A DNA stretch of 64,000 nucleotides from Diphasiastrum complanatum. Its lineage: Eukaryota; Streptophyta; Lycopodiopsida; Lycopodiales; Lycopodiaceae. Below, piece after piece: positions 22,472 to 35,900 of the stretch. The stretch's first letter is position 1. The number at the start of each line of letters is the position of its first letter. The stretch covers positions 3,697,089-3,761,088 of the forward strand of contig CM055100.1 of the NCBI GenBank assembly GCA_029204225.1. The letters are read 5' to 3'. Made by a program: the position numbers and the translations under genes. The notes under the pieces were generated by a model. That model saw only the letters and a program-made list of their open reading frames with translations. It did no database searches and had not been told where the DNA came from.

Positions 22472-23690
22472 TGTTGTAAAGCTACCTTTACAAGCTTTAC
22501 TTCCGGCGCCATTGGCGCCAGCTATGTCCCCGGCGCCAGCAGCGCCCCTGCTGCTCCCGGCGCCACTGTGACCAAGAATCCAGCCGGCGCCAAGTTCCTA
22601 TGCCTGAAAATCTTTGATCGGTTCTAGCGGAGTCCAGAGAGCTCAGATCGATGTGCAATCACCTCACACGATCTAGGCATGATTAAAGGAAGCCTGGGGA
22701 TCAATAAAATCTAGAGAGAGAAAATGATTTTCTAGAAAGAGAAAATCCTAGAGAGAGAAAAACGTGCTTTACCAGCTTAGGTAGAGTGCTTGGTATGAGG
22801 GGAGGTGCCGAATCACACCAATACTATAGGGGAGTGCGGGTTGCGACTCAGGACGAGCTCCAACCAAGTCTCAGCCTCCCTTGCTGGAATGTTGTCATGG
22901 CTCTCGCCTTGGCATGCTAGCGCCCCGGAGACTAGGGTCGGTCACACACTTGAAATGTAACCTTCTCAGATTTATCAATAAAGTGGGATTTTCCTCAAAC
23001 TGACTCTGATTACCTTCTGGGTTTCAGTGTTCGGTAAAAGCGCCAGTTGTAAGGCCGCTTTCAAAATTTTTAACTTGGCACATAGCTGAGGGTCGTATCC
23101 CGGGACGCCAGCGGTATGCCGTCGGGACCATTCGGTCCGTGGCGCCAGCGGTATGCTGTCGGGACCATTTGGTCCAAGAACTGGTTGTTTCCATATCTGT
23201 CGCGGCTTGTGGTTCTGAGTGTTCCTTGCATGAACGTGAATGGGTTAAGCTCTTGGGGAACGGGCTCTAACCTGTCGGCTGAGTTGGATGGCTTGCTTGG
23301 GTGGATGTTACCTGTTTATGGCTGTCCAGTCTGGCGTGGCGCCAGGTTGGCTTCCAGCGCTCGTGACGAAGCTTTCAGTTGGTTAAGTCTGATGTAAGTC
23401 AGACCGCTTCCTTGGAATGGATGTTACTCGTTTGTAACGAAGCTTCGAGTTGGTTAAGTTTGATGTATGTCGGGCGGCTTGCTTGGAGGGAAGTCACCCA
23501 CGTCGGGACTCCCGATCTGGCATGGCGCCAGGTTGGATCTCAATGTTGGTTTTCGGAACTTCAAGTTGGTTAAGTCTGATCGTTGTTGGCGAGTTGGCTG
23601 CTTGTATGTCAAGTGGGTTTGGATGGCAAGAGTTGAAGGCTGGGAAGCTAAGTCGTGGTTCCCGGCTCCCTTTGGGATGCCTGCGCTACA
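22472..23690 (+). mobile_element. Solo LTR, 1219 bp, inserted in copia, with 5-bp TSD
   Basis: Begins TGTTGTAAAG, ends GCGCTACA (TG...CA), and is flanked by CATTG on both sides (22467-22471 and 23691-23695). The uninterrupted target is visible in the second copia copy (CACCATTGGCCACGTG at ~60324-60339). It is far more GC-rich than its surroundings, with repeated GGCGCC and GCGCCAGGTTGG words, and has AATAAA at 22977-22982, which suggests plus orientation. No internal region or second LTR is present. Small ORFs inside are not credible genes. Confidence 0.9.
23106..23178 (+). repeat. 37-bp tandem duplication in solo LTR
   Basis: CGCCAGCGGTATGCCGTCGG followed by GACCATTCGGTCC occurs at 23106 and again at 23143 with a few changes. 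Confidence 0.8.
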
Positions 23691-23695
23691 CATTG

Positions 23696-24781
23696 GCCAT
23701 GTGAATCACTTTCTTGGCTCCATCATAATGACTAAAGAAGTAAAGAACTCCTTGTGACTAGTCATGTGTGAACTAGCTCCACTATCAATCCACCATGAAT
23801 CTTTGTCACCTTCACTTGATATTGGACTTGAAGAACACATCAAAAGAGAATCACAACCACCTAGATCCTCATCAGTAGTAGTAAAGTTTATTTGCTTGCT
23901 ATCTTCATCTCTTTGCTTCTTCAAACATTCATTAGCAAAATGCCCTTTGATTCCACAATAAAAGCATTTCAACTTAGACTTATTTTTCTTTTTGCCAAAA
24001 GAGAAAGTCTCACATTGATCTTGTCCTTTTGAACACTTGCCTTTGCCTTTGCCCTTGAACATAGTCTCCTCTTCATATTGAGATGTTGACGTAGATCCAC
24101 CTCCTCTTGATTGAAGCCTAAACTCCTCATTCACCAAGATTTCTTGCAAATCCACAATACTTGGCAAAGTCTTTTGAATAGCAAAACTTTGGACAATATT
24201 AGCATGATCATCCAACAAGCCATTAAGTATAGCTTGAACAAGTTGTACCTCCTTAATGCTCTCATCAATACATGCTAACTCATCATTGAATGCTTTAACC
24301 CTCAAAACAAAAGCATGAGTGCTCTCTTCCTTCTTTTGCAAACTTTTTTTGAAAGATTTTTCTTCTTAGAGTTAACACTCTAGATGTGGACTTGGATTCA
24401 TAAAGCTTCTTCAAAGCTTCCCAAGTCTCTTGAGATGAATTGCTCTCCAATCTCCTTGAGTAGCTCATTGGTAACATTCATCTTGATCATGTGTAGAGCT
24501 TTCTTTGCTCTCTTGTCATACCCCACTCGATCTTGAGGTGCTTGATGTCTCTCCTCCGCACATGCAACAATCTCCATCAACTCATTCATCTCCAATAAGG
24601 ACTCCATCCTCACCTTCCAAGTAGAATAGTTGATGGAGGTAAGCCTATCATTTCTCTCCAACATAAAGCCTCCACTTGTAACCATGTTGAAGTGACCTAA
24701 TCTTATTCCTACAGGAAGTTCGACACATCTCACATATCGGCTCACCCGAAGTGTTCACCGACATATCGGCTCATCAACTAT
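23696..24781 (-). pseudogene. Copia family 3, copy 1: gag and protease
   Basis: On the minus strand: gag N-terminus with MLERNDRLTSINYSTWKVRM (start near 24745), the ETWEALKKLYESKS block, LQKKEESTHAFVLRVKAFND-like reading, zinc knuckle CFYCGIKGHFANEC (~23950) and protease WWIDSGASSHMTSH (~23770). Two frameshifts break gag (near 24400 and 24330). The same two frameshifts occur in copy 2 at 60.3-61.4 kb, so both copies derive from an already defective ancestor or from duplication. There is no integrase or RT in either copy. Confidence 0.88.
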
Positions 24782-25005
24782 TACAAATGTAAATTTCAAA
24801 GCATCCCATTTATTTGTCTTGTCATACAAAGCAATAAACACCATGAATCTTAAAGGTAAGAAACAAGTCACCTCATGTCTACTACTACTTTCCAAAAAGT
24901 ATTCAAAGATAGTGGACTCTCCAATGCTCACCACCCTTGCAAGATGCACATTTGAATGGACAATTTGAATGCAATTTGATGACTCGACCATTGTCACTGA
25001 GGACT

Positions 25006-25088
25006 CCACTCACACCTAACCATGAATGCAACACACATGCTAGTACTGCATGCAAGTGGTCACCTGACCACATGGTCCTATTCGACCG
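25006..25088 (+). repeat. 83-bp direct repeat with 61690-61772
   Basis: CACACCTAACCATGAATGCA begins an almost identical stretch found in both places, each outside the 5' end of a family-3 copia gag. It may be part of that family's LTR or leader, or of a larger duplicated segment. Confidence 0.75.
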
Positions 25089-25089
25089 T

Positions 25090-26761
25090 ATATATACTAT
25101 TGACAGTTGTCACAAAAGCCATATACTTCCAAGAACAACGGCGAGGCTAGCCATGTAATGATGCATATAGGCATGGATCAGATTTCGCCTACAAATCTGA
25201 GAAAAATAGACTTGCTGTTTACATTCGCCTATGAAGCTATTCACACCCTAAAGTCCAATTTACATTCACACCCTAAAGGGCTTAAGATAATATTGAATTG
25301 GACTATGACATTTAAACCCAAGGATTTTGCAAAAGAGTTCCTTACCTTGTCCCTAATCCGAAACTCAAAAGGTTTAAAACAGTTCGAAATAGCCACTAGT
25401 AGGCAAATAACTCTAAATCTTCACCTAACAAGTACAATCAATTGTCAAGCTTATAGTTTGGAATTGGTTTTTGAAGTTGAATACTATAGGTAACTCGTAG
25501 AAATGCAATACGTATATGAGCAAAGTGCTTATAATCTTGACAAAATTTTCATGTTATGAATCTCTAAACACTACTATATATGATTTTCTAGAACAACAAA
25601 TGACTTGGTTCGTGACTATGCAAACCTTTGCAACGAAGTCAACCACCTTGCAGATGTTTGTTCAAAGTGATTTAAGTTCAAAGACATTTTTTGACAATGT
25701 AGTGCTAGCCTCCATGGCTAAGTATCCGCTTGACCTCCAGATATGTGATAGAAACTCCCTGCATTGGTCAAATGTACAAAGGCTAATGTTGGACAAATGT
25801 TTGTGCAAGTGACATGCACGTATGAAAAGTATTATGTCAAGAGTAGTCCCTATGTCATAGCATTTGGTCCACGCTAAACACGATGAAGATGATGGTCTGA
25901 GACCTCATGGGTGCAGGTGCACTCCCTGGGGCTGAAGATTGCACTTTTCCTTTGTTATGCGGGCCTTGTCCCAGACTTAGCATCTAGATATATTTTTAAC
26001 AAAATTTGGCAGTTTCATTATATTTTGAGGCTCATACACTGTTGGGCAAGGTGCCTTTCTTTGCTTGCCTATCAACCCTAGGACTGAAGTTTCATTCTTT
26101 GCATCTCAAAAATTTGGACACAGACACATGTTTGTGCTTGCTATCATTCAAGAGAATCTCTTGCTACTTGCTTTGGAGCATCAGACAAATTTCTATGATC
26201 ATTATTTGGTTATGTGACATGTGTCTATGTGAATCGATGCTATAACAAGGTATTTTTCATTGAAGCATTTAATGTAGTCCAGCTATGACCAGAATCATCA
26301 ATCATCATGCCAACATCGTCACATGAGGACATTATTTAACAAAAATAGGTTAGCTCAGCCTAGCTCTGAGAACTTTAACAGGTTTCTGAAAAAGAACTTC
26401 CGAACTTGGAAGTGGAACTATGAGAGCATCTATGACAAGCTCTATAAAACTTGAATGGCGAAAATTCCAATAGCACTTCCTTGGAACTTTGATGCTTCTC
26501 AGAGTCAAAGAAGAAAAAGAAGGCCATCTTTCATTTGAAACCTTATACGATGATCATAGAAGCCTCGCATACAGAAAGACCTTGTTCCCAACACCGTATG
26601 CAACATTTTTTTTTTAAACACGTAAGCAACAAATAATTAATTCTTTTAAATATGTGCCAAACGTGTTCCCTTCCATTTGCTGATTTCAGTAAGCGGCCCT
26701 GATCCAACAGAATAAGTGCATAAAAGAGGTTGGTACAGAAGCTGTCCAGATTTGACATGGA
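25090..26761. other. 3' flank of the rhodanese gene, no gene recognised
   Basis: ORFs of up to 128 codons on the plus strand (25107-25493, 25516-25812, 26006-26245) show no domain I recognise and no intron or composition signal of coding sequence. The transcript end of the rhodanese gene must fall here, just below 26762. Confidence 0.4.
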
Positions 26762-26951
26762 CTATGCTTGTGTTGCTTCGCACTTCGACAAAATTTCTCC
26801 ATGGGTTGTTTCTTTATGCAGACGATACTTGTGCCACCGCTCATACCTATCATATGATTGTTCACTGCTCAAAACTGGCCTGAGCCTTGAAGCATTAGTG
26901 CACTTGCCAGAGCAACATCCTTTATATCGATCCACACAGTCTACACAAGAT
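26762..26951 (-). CDS. Exon 8 of rhodanese gene and stop
   Basis: Continues in phase as SCVDCVDRYKGCCSGKC, then LRPVL...YDRYERWHKYR, the usual C-terminal signature, and ends CEATQA-TAG at 26762-26764. AATGCAG acceptor before 26951. Confidence 0.9.
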
Positions 26952-29900
26952 CTGCATTTCCATAAGCCCAACAATTCCAAACTCAACAAACACAACAGCC
27001 AGCATCAAAGCATGATATGGATATTCAGCTAAGATGTGTCACGAGATGGGTTTCCTGTCAAATATGCAAATAGTTGAGATCTTTGCAAGAAGTTTAAGAC
27101 CTTGCTACACACTTACAGGTAAAGACAATTGCAGTCCAAGTTGGCGCAGTTCCTATGGCGAATCTGCGTAACTTCTTCTCCACACAATTTGCACTTTGCA
27201 AAGTCTAAATTGGAAGAAACTGCAAGCTCGTCACATATTTTTTCTCGCCTGCTACTCATATCTTCATCCTCGTAATGGTCAATTGAAGTTGCTGATCCAC
27301 ATGAAAATGGAGGAATAGCGAGACGTGAATCAAAAACAAAGAGATTTCCCACCCACTTCTGAGGTCCCTGTTCCTTGAGGTATTGGGAGACACCTCCTTT
27401 CAAAGAATAAAGATGTCTAAAACCTTTTTGTCTGCAGATATAACATAGAAACCAAAAGGGAATTAATGCTCTTCAATTTTTTAGAATCCGTCCAAGGGAA
27501 AAACAAATAAAGATGATATCAGCATTTGCTAGTTTTGAGTTGTTGATTTTAGTAATAAGCAAGAAATCGCACTTGAAATGCAGATAGAAAAAGACTCAAA
27601 TATGAAAAAGCAATCTGATCTATAACAGGATCTCAATAACAATTTCCAGGACTATAAAGATTTTGTGATGTTGTTTTTTAGCTGAATAAAGTTGTCAATT
27701 TAAGTCATTCTGAAGCTAATCTAAACTGATCTCAAGCTACTCGTTGATCTAAGAACTAGTGTCCAAACCATCAGTCAACTATAATGAGAGCATAGAACAT
27801 ATTATTTCAGATAGTGAAATAAATATGGCTAGTGTCTGTGCCCTGCCAATTCGACTCAAAAATCAATGAACTCTGCTTCCACTCTGTTTTTCATATACAT
27901 ATCTGATCTTGGTCCTGTATTATTGTAAGTTCAATGCCATTGTTTCTAATTTGGATTGGCTAGTGATGAATTCTGTAAGTCCTTTTAATCTCTATGTCTT
28001 GTATGATGAGCAAGTATATATACTATTCTGTGACAAACTAGCAATTTTGTGTTTGGGTTTGGTTTCTATTTCTCTGCCAAAATATTTGGAGTCTAAGCTT
28101 TTGATACATATAAATGAAAAGCAACCGAACATATCCTGTTGAACTTGAGGCACAATATCTACATGCATGTTCCTCTTCAAAACCTAGTAGTTATTTGCTG
28201 GAAAACCCTCTACATAGTGATACTCATCAAACAACAATTATTAGCACATAAAAGTGCTGCAATTAGTATTTTTCTCTTCTCTGTGCTTTGTGTGGCGTGA
28301 AGTGACACTCCACACCTTGAGGGCAAGGAAGGATGTCTTGACAAGCAAGCCAAGTGTCAGAGTAGAGAATTAGGGAGTGCAAACACCAAAGTTTCTGATT
28401 TTCCTTCTACATACATTTTCGTTTGTAACTCGTTTGTGAATTTCTGCCAAAATGTCAAAGGTTAAATGCACCATGCATGTTGTGATCAGGTGCTCAACTG
28501 ATTGTGCAAAGCTGAGTGTACAAGTCATTTATATCTGTTTTTATGTACATAGCCTGAAATTTTGTAACGAAAAGAATTTTTTATAAACCTCAGCCTGAAT
28601 TTTTTGGCCCAGCGTTTCAAACATTGCATTTGAGATGATATTGCGTTCCCGAATCTGCGCAATGAATATTGATAAAAATAGGACAATTAAAGCCATAATA
28701 ATCAAATGCATGTACGTTGGTCAATGTCTCAACTTGCCTAAATTTGACCTATATTGAGATATGATAGTCTTAAGCATATTCTTTGAGCAATCAACCAAGG
28801 AGAATGAAGCTCACCTGTCTATTTATGCAATTTGAGGCCCTTGACCCGATTAGGGATGAGATTCTAAGCTGGTATCTTTAAAATCTCCATAATAAATGAT
28901 GAGTACAAAATAAACAATCTCCCAATAGGTATGTTGGTTCAAACAGAATTCATAAATGCAGTCTTTTGAGATGTAACTGGCATCTTCGGCCATAGGCAGA
29001 GAGTGATATGCAGTTCTCATCAGTGTTTTAATCCCCCAAGTAGTGTTGTAAGCTTTTGCAAAAATATTGAAAACTTGGTGTCATGATCAAACAAGAAATC
29101 TTCATTCAACTCCCAGTGCGCTACTATTTCTTTTGAGCCAATTGCATACGGCCCAAACCTACGAATCTAAGAATCATGTGGTAAAGAAAAATTATGTGGC
29201 CTTTACAGGAGCTATGATCACACAGCCTAATCCAAGCTGACTACACTGAGCTACATCATTGTCCTGGCTCCTACTTTCCAAGCTAATATAGAAAAAAGCT
29301 TTGACTGCCCTTAAGATTGCGCACTTTTGATCCAAATGAAGACATAACTTCCTATGAGTGCTTGCAGTTCCTGTTAAACCCAGTCACCTGCACTAAAATT
29401 TCTAAATGGAGTGTGTAAAATCCAGAGTGCAAAAGACTTGACTTCACATCTCATTCTATTCATGTACGTATGCCACAAGCATTAAAAACTAACACATACA
29501 AGTTCATACAAAGAGCTGTTATTGTTCATTAAGCCAAATTGAAATATTATACATGATACAAAGCTTAGAAGCCCGTTCCGAGCAAAATGGGTAGGAACGT
29601 TCCGTTCCGTACGTTCCGGAACGTACTGGCCCACGCATTCTGCATTTCACAGATGATACGACCCTGCTGGCCCGTGAGCTTAATTAACGGGTGATCGTCA
29701 ACGGGCAACTAAGAAGTATTCATAATTAACGGGCAACTAATCGTTTTGCAGTTGACAGCAAGCTTGTGAGTGTTGTTCATAATCAACGGGCAACTAATTT
29801 CACAACAGCTGATCGTGGTCGTGTTGATATTTTAGGAAGTTTATAGATAAAAACATCATACAGGATAGCATCTTTCAGGCACATCCATAACTCAGCAGAG

Positions 29901-32900
29901 CGCAAGTAAAATGCTGAATGACCAATTTTTTTCCTTTTCCTAAGCATGTACTAACAAGAACACGGACAGAAATGTAGCTCCGAAACATATTTTCGTTAGA
30001 TGCTCCACCGTAATTTGCTCAAAGCTGGGTCCGAACGGACCATTTATGTTTTTTTTTTCAAATTTTTTTGCCCATGTTCCAAACGGAACGCGTTCCGTTT
30101 CGGAACGGGCAACTAAGATACAAAGTAGTGGCATCGCAAAAAATCTCTAGAAGCTATAAACAGTAAACCTATAATGCATACAAAGAGAGAACACATATTT
30201 AGTGATAGAAAAAAAAAACTGATGAACACTAAAAGAAGGATTTTAAATTTATGATTCTCAGCAGCTTTTATTTTAAGATTAAACTACACAGACTCTCTTA
30301 TAGTGCTTTTCAGAAGTTTAACAGGAATCAAGAAAAAAAATGCTTCTACACTTGGTTTTTTTTAATCTGTAGAGCATCAACGATATCTGAAATACTATGC
30401 CCCTTTATAAGATCTGAAGGCCGTGATCACATGCAGTATTATGGGGGGGGGGGGGTTAGAAGAAGATGCATAGGTGTCGACGAGGAGAGATACTTATTAT
30501 CAAAAACATCTTCAGATTAAATCGTCTACATACAACTTTGCCAAGCTTAGCCTCTTCTCCAACAGTAGTCTCTATGCCTGATAACCTCATAGCATAGTTC
30601 CATAGTGTACAGAAAATTTTATATTTTTGGCATTCTGTAAATATGGAATGTGATACATTTCTGTAGGTACGGAACGGGACATATGCAACCAAACTGTCAG
30701 GCAGCGATGTTGAATTTTACCTTACCTAAGGATCACAGAATACACATCACATCGGATTCCACCTGTGCAATACATCAAAACTTCAACATCATTCTTATCA
30801 ACTCCCTCAAGAGGATCTGTGACATTCATCTGCAGAAACAAATTCATTAGACGACAAAGGGAAAGGTCTCATCACCTTTTACATCCAATTAATAATATGC
30901 CAGCACATTCAAATGTAGAGCGCTAAAGAACACGTGTTGATCAACAGAAGCTCCAACAGAAAAACAAATGAACTGTGTAAGATCAAGATATGCAGATATT
31001 AAACAAATGCAATGATACTAAAATTTGACAAGCTTGTGCTAAAAGAAGCTAGAATTAAGGTTGAGGTCAACAATCAGAAACTACACCCAATCCTATAGCA
31101 ACCAAATGCAACAATTGGTGAATTGTTGCCCAGGTCGATGAAGCAAAATCCTTGGGTAGTAAGCAGAAAATGAGCACACTCCTCACTAGAGAGAGGATAC
31201 AAGGGTTGGACGTAACAACCTTTATCCCTAAATTCTGAAACATTGAGCACCCCTAGCTTATTGCATATCTCTTTTCTACCAGGACAACTAGGATATTTGT
31301 TAGAAAAATGAGAGTCCACTTGGAGCTATTACGAGTTCATCACCCTTGGGACAACCTCAATCTTGATCATCAAGGCATCTTGACAAGGGCACTCTTGCAA
31401 GGCCATTTCAACCTACATCCATGGGCAAGAATAGAATTTTTTGTTGAACTTGTTCAAATTGATGGTCAATGGTGCAATTAGGACCCATGAAATTTATGCA
31501 TTGGGGTAAGAACAACTAATGAAGATGACCCGCTGAAAATGGGAAATCTCAGCCTTAATGGCCCAAATGATGACTTGTGAAAATAAACCTCAATGCCCCA
31601 CTATAGGAAGATTGTGAATGTAGAAAGATCCAACTAATAAAAAAGCTAAAAAAGATGAAATTCCAAAAGATGGAAAATACGGATTTCAGGTACCCTCACT
31701 TCATGTGCTCGATTTCGACAAGAACTTTTTTGTCTTTCAATAATATGGTAAGAGCAATCTAGACATACTGTCAAGGGAAATGCAAACCTCTCTAAAAACA
31801 ATCAAAGTCAAAAGACGAACATGAAAGTTCCCCCCCGCCCCGATCTAAATTTTGGGCAAAATTCATCTTGCAAGATAACTTTGAAAGCTAGGAAAGAAGT
31901 GCAACCAAAACCAAAGTACTGCATCAATTTTTTAGTTGATAAAAAATGAGATTGAACACTGCTAAGTGATATTATCAAACTGGTTTGCGATTAAAATACA
32001 CCAATACAAGAGTTCACAAAGCTTGACCTATTTGAGAAACTTTGGTAGTACATAATAGGCTGGACAAGGCATGAAAACAAATTTAGTGCCATGAACTATC
32101 TTCAATGCAGTTTCAACCCATTAGCTGCATAAAAAAAAAACATAAAGAGAGTCTTGGTCCACATTTGGACCCCACTACACTGCCATCCAAACCTGATTAT
32201 AAAACAGAAGTTAGAAGCAACAAACTATCAGCATCTGATATTCACTTTCACAAATCATTGGAACAAATGATGAAGAGCCTACAAAGGAGCATCATCTTCC
32301 AGGGAAACATTCTTTAGTTTAATCCACACATCCAAGGAGCCACCTTGCTTGAGACTACACAAAAGAAGCATACCCAAGCTAAATCTATGGATTGAGTGTC
32401 AAACATTTTTATAGAAAAAGACCAAATGGATATATGGGCCTCCATAATTTAAAGTTAGCCTCCATACATCCAATATGGGAAGTCAAAATATTAATATGCC
32501 CTTTTGTAAAACTTGTCATTTGTCAAAAAAGTTGGTCTTGAGTGAGTACCTCTGTATCAGAAAGACCAAATTTAGTGTTCTTGAAACAGTCAATATCTGG
32601 ACGCAGGGCTCCCTCGAAGTGTCCTACATCCCACTCATATCCTGAAACATGAAAGAACCTAAATGTTTATAGCATAAGTAGCTTGCTCCATTTGATGCTG
32701 GGCTATGGTTCTAAACATTCAACTATTTGAAGAAGCGAATAACACATCCACAAAAAATGATCCATATAACAATAGAATAGAAGAGTATTGAGATATGAAG
32801 TCTCCAATTGAGATATCAAGGAAATTGACAATAAACTTGTTTCCAATCCATGCGATGACAAAGCAGTTCTAAATCCATATAATCATCAACAACTACAATT

Positions 32901-35900
32901 AGAGGAGAAACTGTCTATTTTTACTAGTTGGAGGCAGTTTGAGGTTGGGAGGCCTCTGGGAATGTCAAGGTGTAGCCAAAAAACTATACTAATGTCCGAA
33001 TGTCTAGATGGACCGAGTGACCATATGACTCTCAAAATGAACCTACTACCCAATGTAATCAACCAGTACTTTGGGGGGTGTCAAAATAAACTAATAAGGT
33101 CCCAAGCTTAGAAGCCCGTTCCGAGTAAAATGGGTTGGAACGTTCCGTTCCGCCCGTTCCGTATGTTCCGCAACGTACTGACTCGGAACGAGTTAGTGTA
33201 AGCTAAAAAAAAAATGATAAACGACCCTGCTGGCCCGCAAGCTTAATTAACGGCTAAGGAGTGTTCATAATTAACGGGCAACTGATCGTTTTGCAGTTGA
33301 CAGCAAGCTTGTGAGTGTGTGTTCATAATTAACGGGCAACTAATTTCACAACAGCTGATCGTTTTGTCGCTGTATTGCCGCGGATGGATACATTTCTCAA
33401 AGCTGGGTCGGAACCGTTATATGCTCTTGCAGTCTCATCTGTATGCAAGGACGTGTTGATATTTTAGGAAGTTTATAGATAAAAACATCATACAGGATAG
33501 CATCTTTCAGGCACATCCATAACTCAGCAGAGCGCAAGTAAAATGCTGAATGACCAATTTTTTTCCTTTTCCTAAGCATGTACTAACAAGAACACGGACA
33601 GAAATGTAGCTCCGAAACATATTTACGTTAGATGCTCCACCGTAATTTGCTCAAAGCTGGGACGGTAAACATTTACGTTTTTTAATTTTTTTGCCCACGT
33701 TCTGAAACGGAACGCGTTCCAGAACGTGTTCCGGAACGGGCAACTAAGGTCCCAAGAACCATAGAATAAAAGTATACGCCGTAATTACATGTCCATAATG
33801 CTCACTACCAACAAAAACGTTATCATCAAAGCTCGTATCTCTTGTGAGATTGGAATTTATCCAAATTCACAAGTTCAAATTGAGAGGTAAGTAGTGGAGG
33901 TAGCTGAAGCCTAGAGCAAAATATACAGCAACCAGAAAAGACAAAATGTTCATACCAACAACCTTAAAAACAAAACCTTAGCCCAAAAGTATCAATTATG
34001 ATCTCAATTGTACCCAGGCATAAATTGCTATTTGGGCTTTGAGAGAATCCACAATATATTGGGAAATTAAGTAAATGATGACCAGCAGAAAATTAGGAAC
34101 AAAACAAACCGAAACAGGAAGTGAGAACCAATATTGACCTCCTCATGTCGTTAGATATTTTACCAACAAAAACATAATATACAAAAACTAAAAAGAAGAT
34201 GCCCCAGAAATGTACATGCTGAGAAGAAAGTCAAAGAAATGCAAATAGAAGCAGCAAAAACAAGGTATACAATAAGATGCTAACGCACATTTAAATGTTG
34301 GAGGAGGTAACATCAATCATATAGGATAATGGTGTGTGTAGACTTGTCCGTGTAATGAGAACGAAGAATGGCCTTTTAGACAATCGACAATAGTCACACT
34401 TCGTGACTTAGCAACAACATGAACATATAGGACCATGTCAATCCTTCTCCTGAAGACCTAAGCTTTTGTCTTCAGTTATCCCCGGCCAAGGATAATTTCC
34501 CAAAATCTCAGAATTTAGCTCACCTCATCAATTTTGCATGCCTTCACGAGTCCTAAGGCGTAGAAATCTTGCAAGAAACTGCATTAGCAACAAAAGGTCA
34601 TCTAGAACAAATTAATCTTGCGAAGGGTATTGGTTTTGGAATTGAGTTTCCAGTTCACTCGTGTCAGCACGAATAACTTGACTACCAAGGAATGTGCAAT
34701 ATTGGCTATAGCCTTCTAGCAAGTATTGTGCAAAAAATAAGATTGCAAAAACTTAGATGCATGGACTTTTAAAATACATTTGGATTGAGAGATTCAGAGT
34801 TCATAGGAAAGTATTTTTCGAAGTTCTTGAAAAAACTTGAGCACAAAATCGATAGTGGGTAGCCAACAACTCCCTTTGGTCCATGAAAGTCATCAAGGAA
34901 ATTGAAAAAGCACCTAAAGTATCTTCTCTATATGTCCAACTAAATCCACTTTTGCAATTTGTGTACACAGACCTGAATGGCCAAGATGGATAAATTACGA
35001 CCAAGATGGATAAATTTCGACACCCTACTTTTGGAGAAATTAAAACTCAAAATATAAATATACATATATAGCATAGTTGCCAGTTCCGGAACGTTGTGTG
35101 CTGACCTCCCAGTTAAGCTACTACGACCAGTTATGTTCTCCTGGTTGGTTCGAGCTTCAGATTAGCTTGAATAATTTTTACTGATTTCCCTTTCATTCTC
35201 TATGGCTCGCCCATCCCTGGAATGGACTTGATTTTCCACAGGTAACCGCAGCTGTAATAGACATTCAGACAACAAAAAAAAATGTTCCGACCCAGTACGT
35301 TCCGGAACGTACTGTACGTTCTGACCCAAAAGGGTCGGAACAGTTTCTAAGATATATAGGTATATTTATGTGAAAAATCTAATGTAGTAAAAAGATAGCA
35401 TCTATCAAATATATATTAAAATATGGCCATTGGAAACAATCAAAGTACCTATTAGTTATGGACTTGGCTCATTACATTCATCGCGTCCATTCTTTTATTT
35501 ATTATTATGCATAAGCAGGCCTAAGGTCCCTTTTTATTCATATACTGGCCTTGGGCCCTATTTGGTCATAGTTTTAGGACTTGGTCACGTTGATTTAAGT
35601 TGGGGGTCCTCCTATTGGAAAGGCGCGCTATTTTCCCTCCAAATCCCATTCCCTCCCTTTTTGAATCCTCTATTTGATTCAGGGAGAGGATATATATATA
35701 TAGGGCAGCATTGTATTCCTTTATTCAGTTTTATGATGATTGCTCCTCTTTAGCCTCCTTAAGCATTCTCTCTTCTTGCTTTCTAGCTTAAGTCTTGCTT
35801 TCTAGCATAGCTAGTGAATCTTAGCTTGTAACTTGGTATCAGAGCACTTTCCTGCAGATTTGGTGGTGGCTATCCAGCACCCTACCCATCACTTTCATCG

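Noticed and set aside
23116-23757. Several GC-rich overlapping ORFs.
   Set aside because: They lie in the solo LTR and follow its internal repeats; no domain.
26762-26951. A GTATGAG donor inside exon 8 (after GATAG) that would shorten it.
   Set aside because: Reading on gives the conserved RYERWHKYR end of the family, so the exon continues to the TAG at 26762.
30443-30455. G13 run resembling the chromovirus polypurine tract.
   Set aside because: No LTR start or pol end next to it; probably a simple homopolymer in intron 6.
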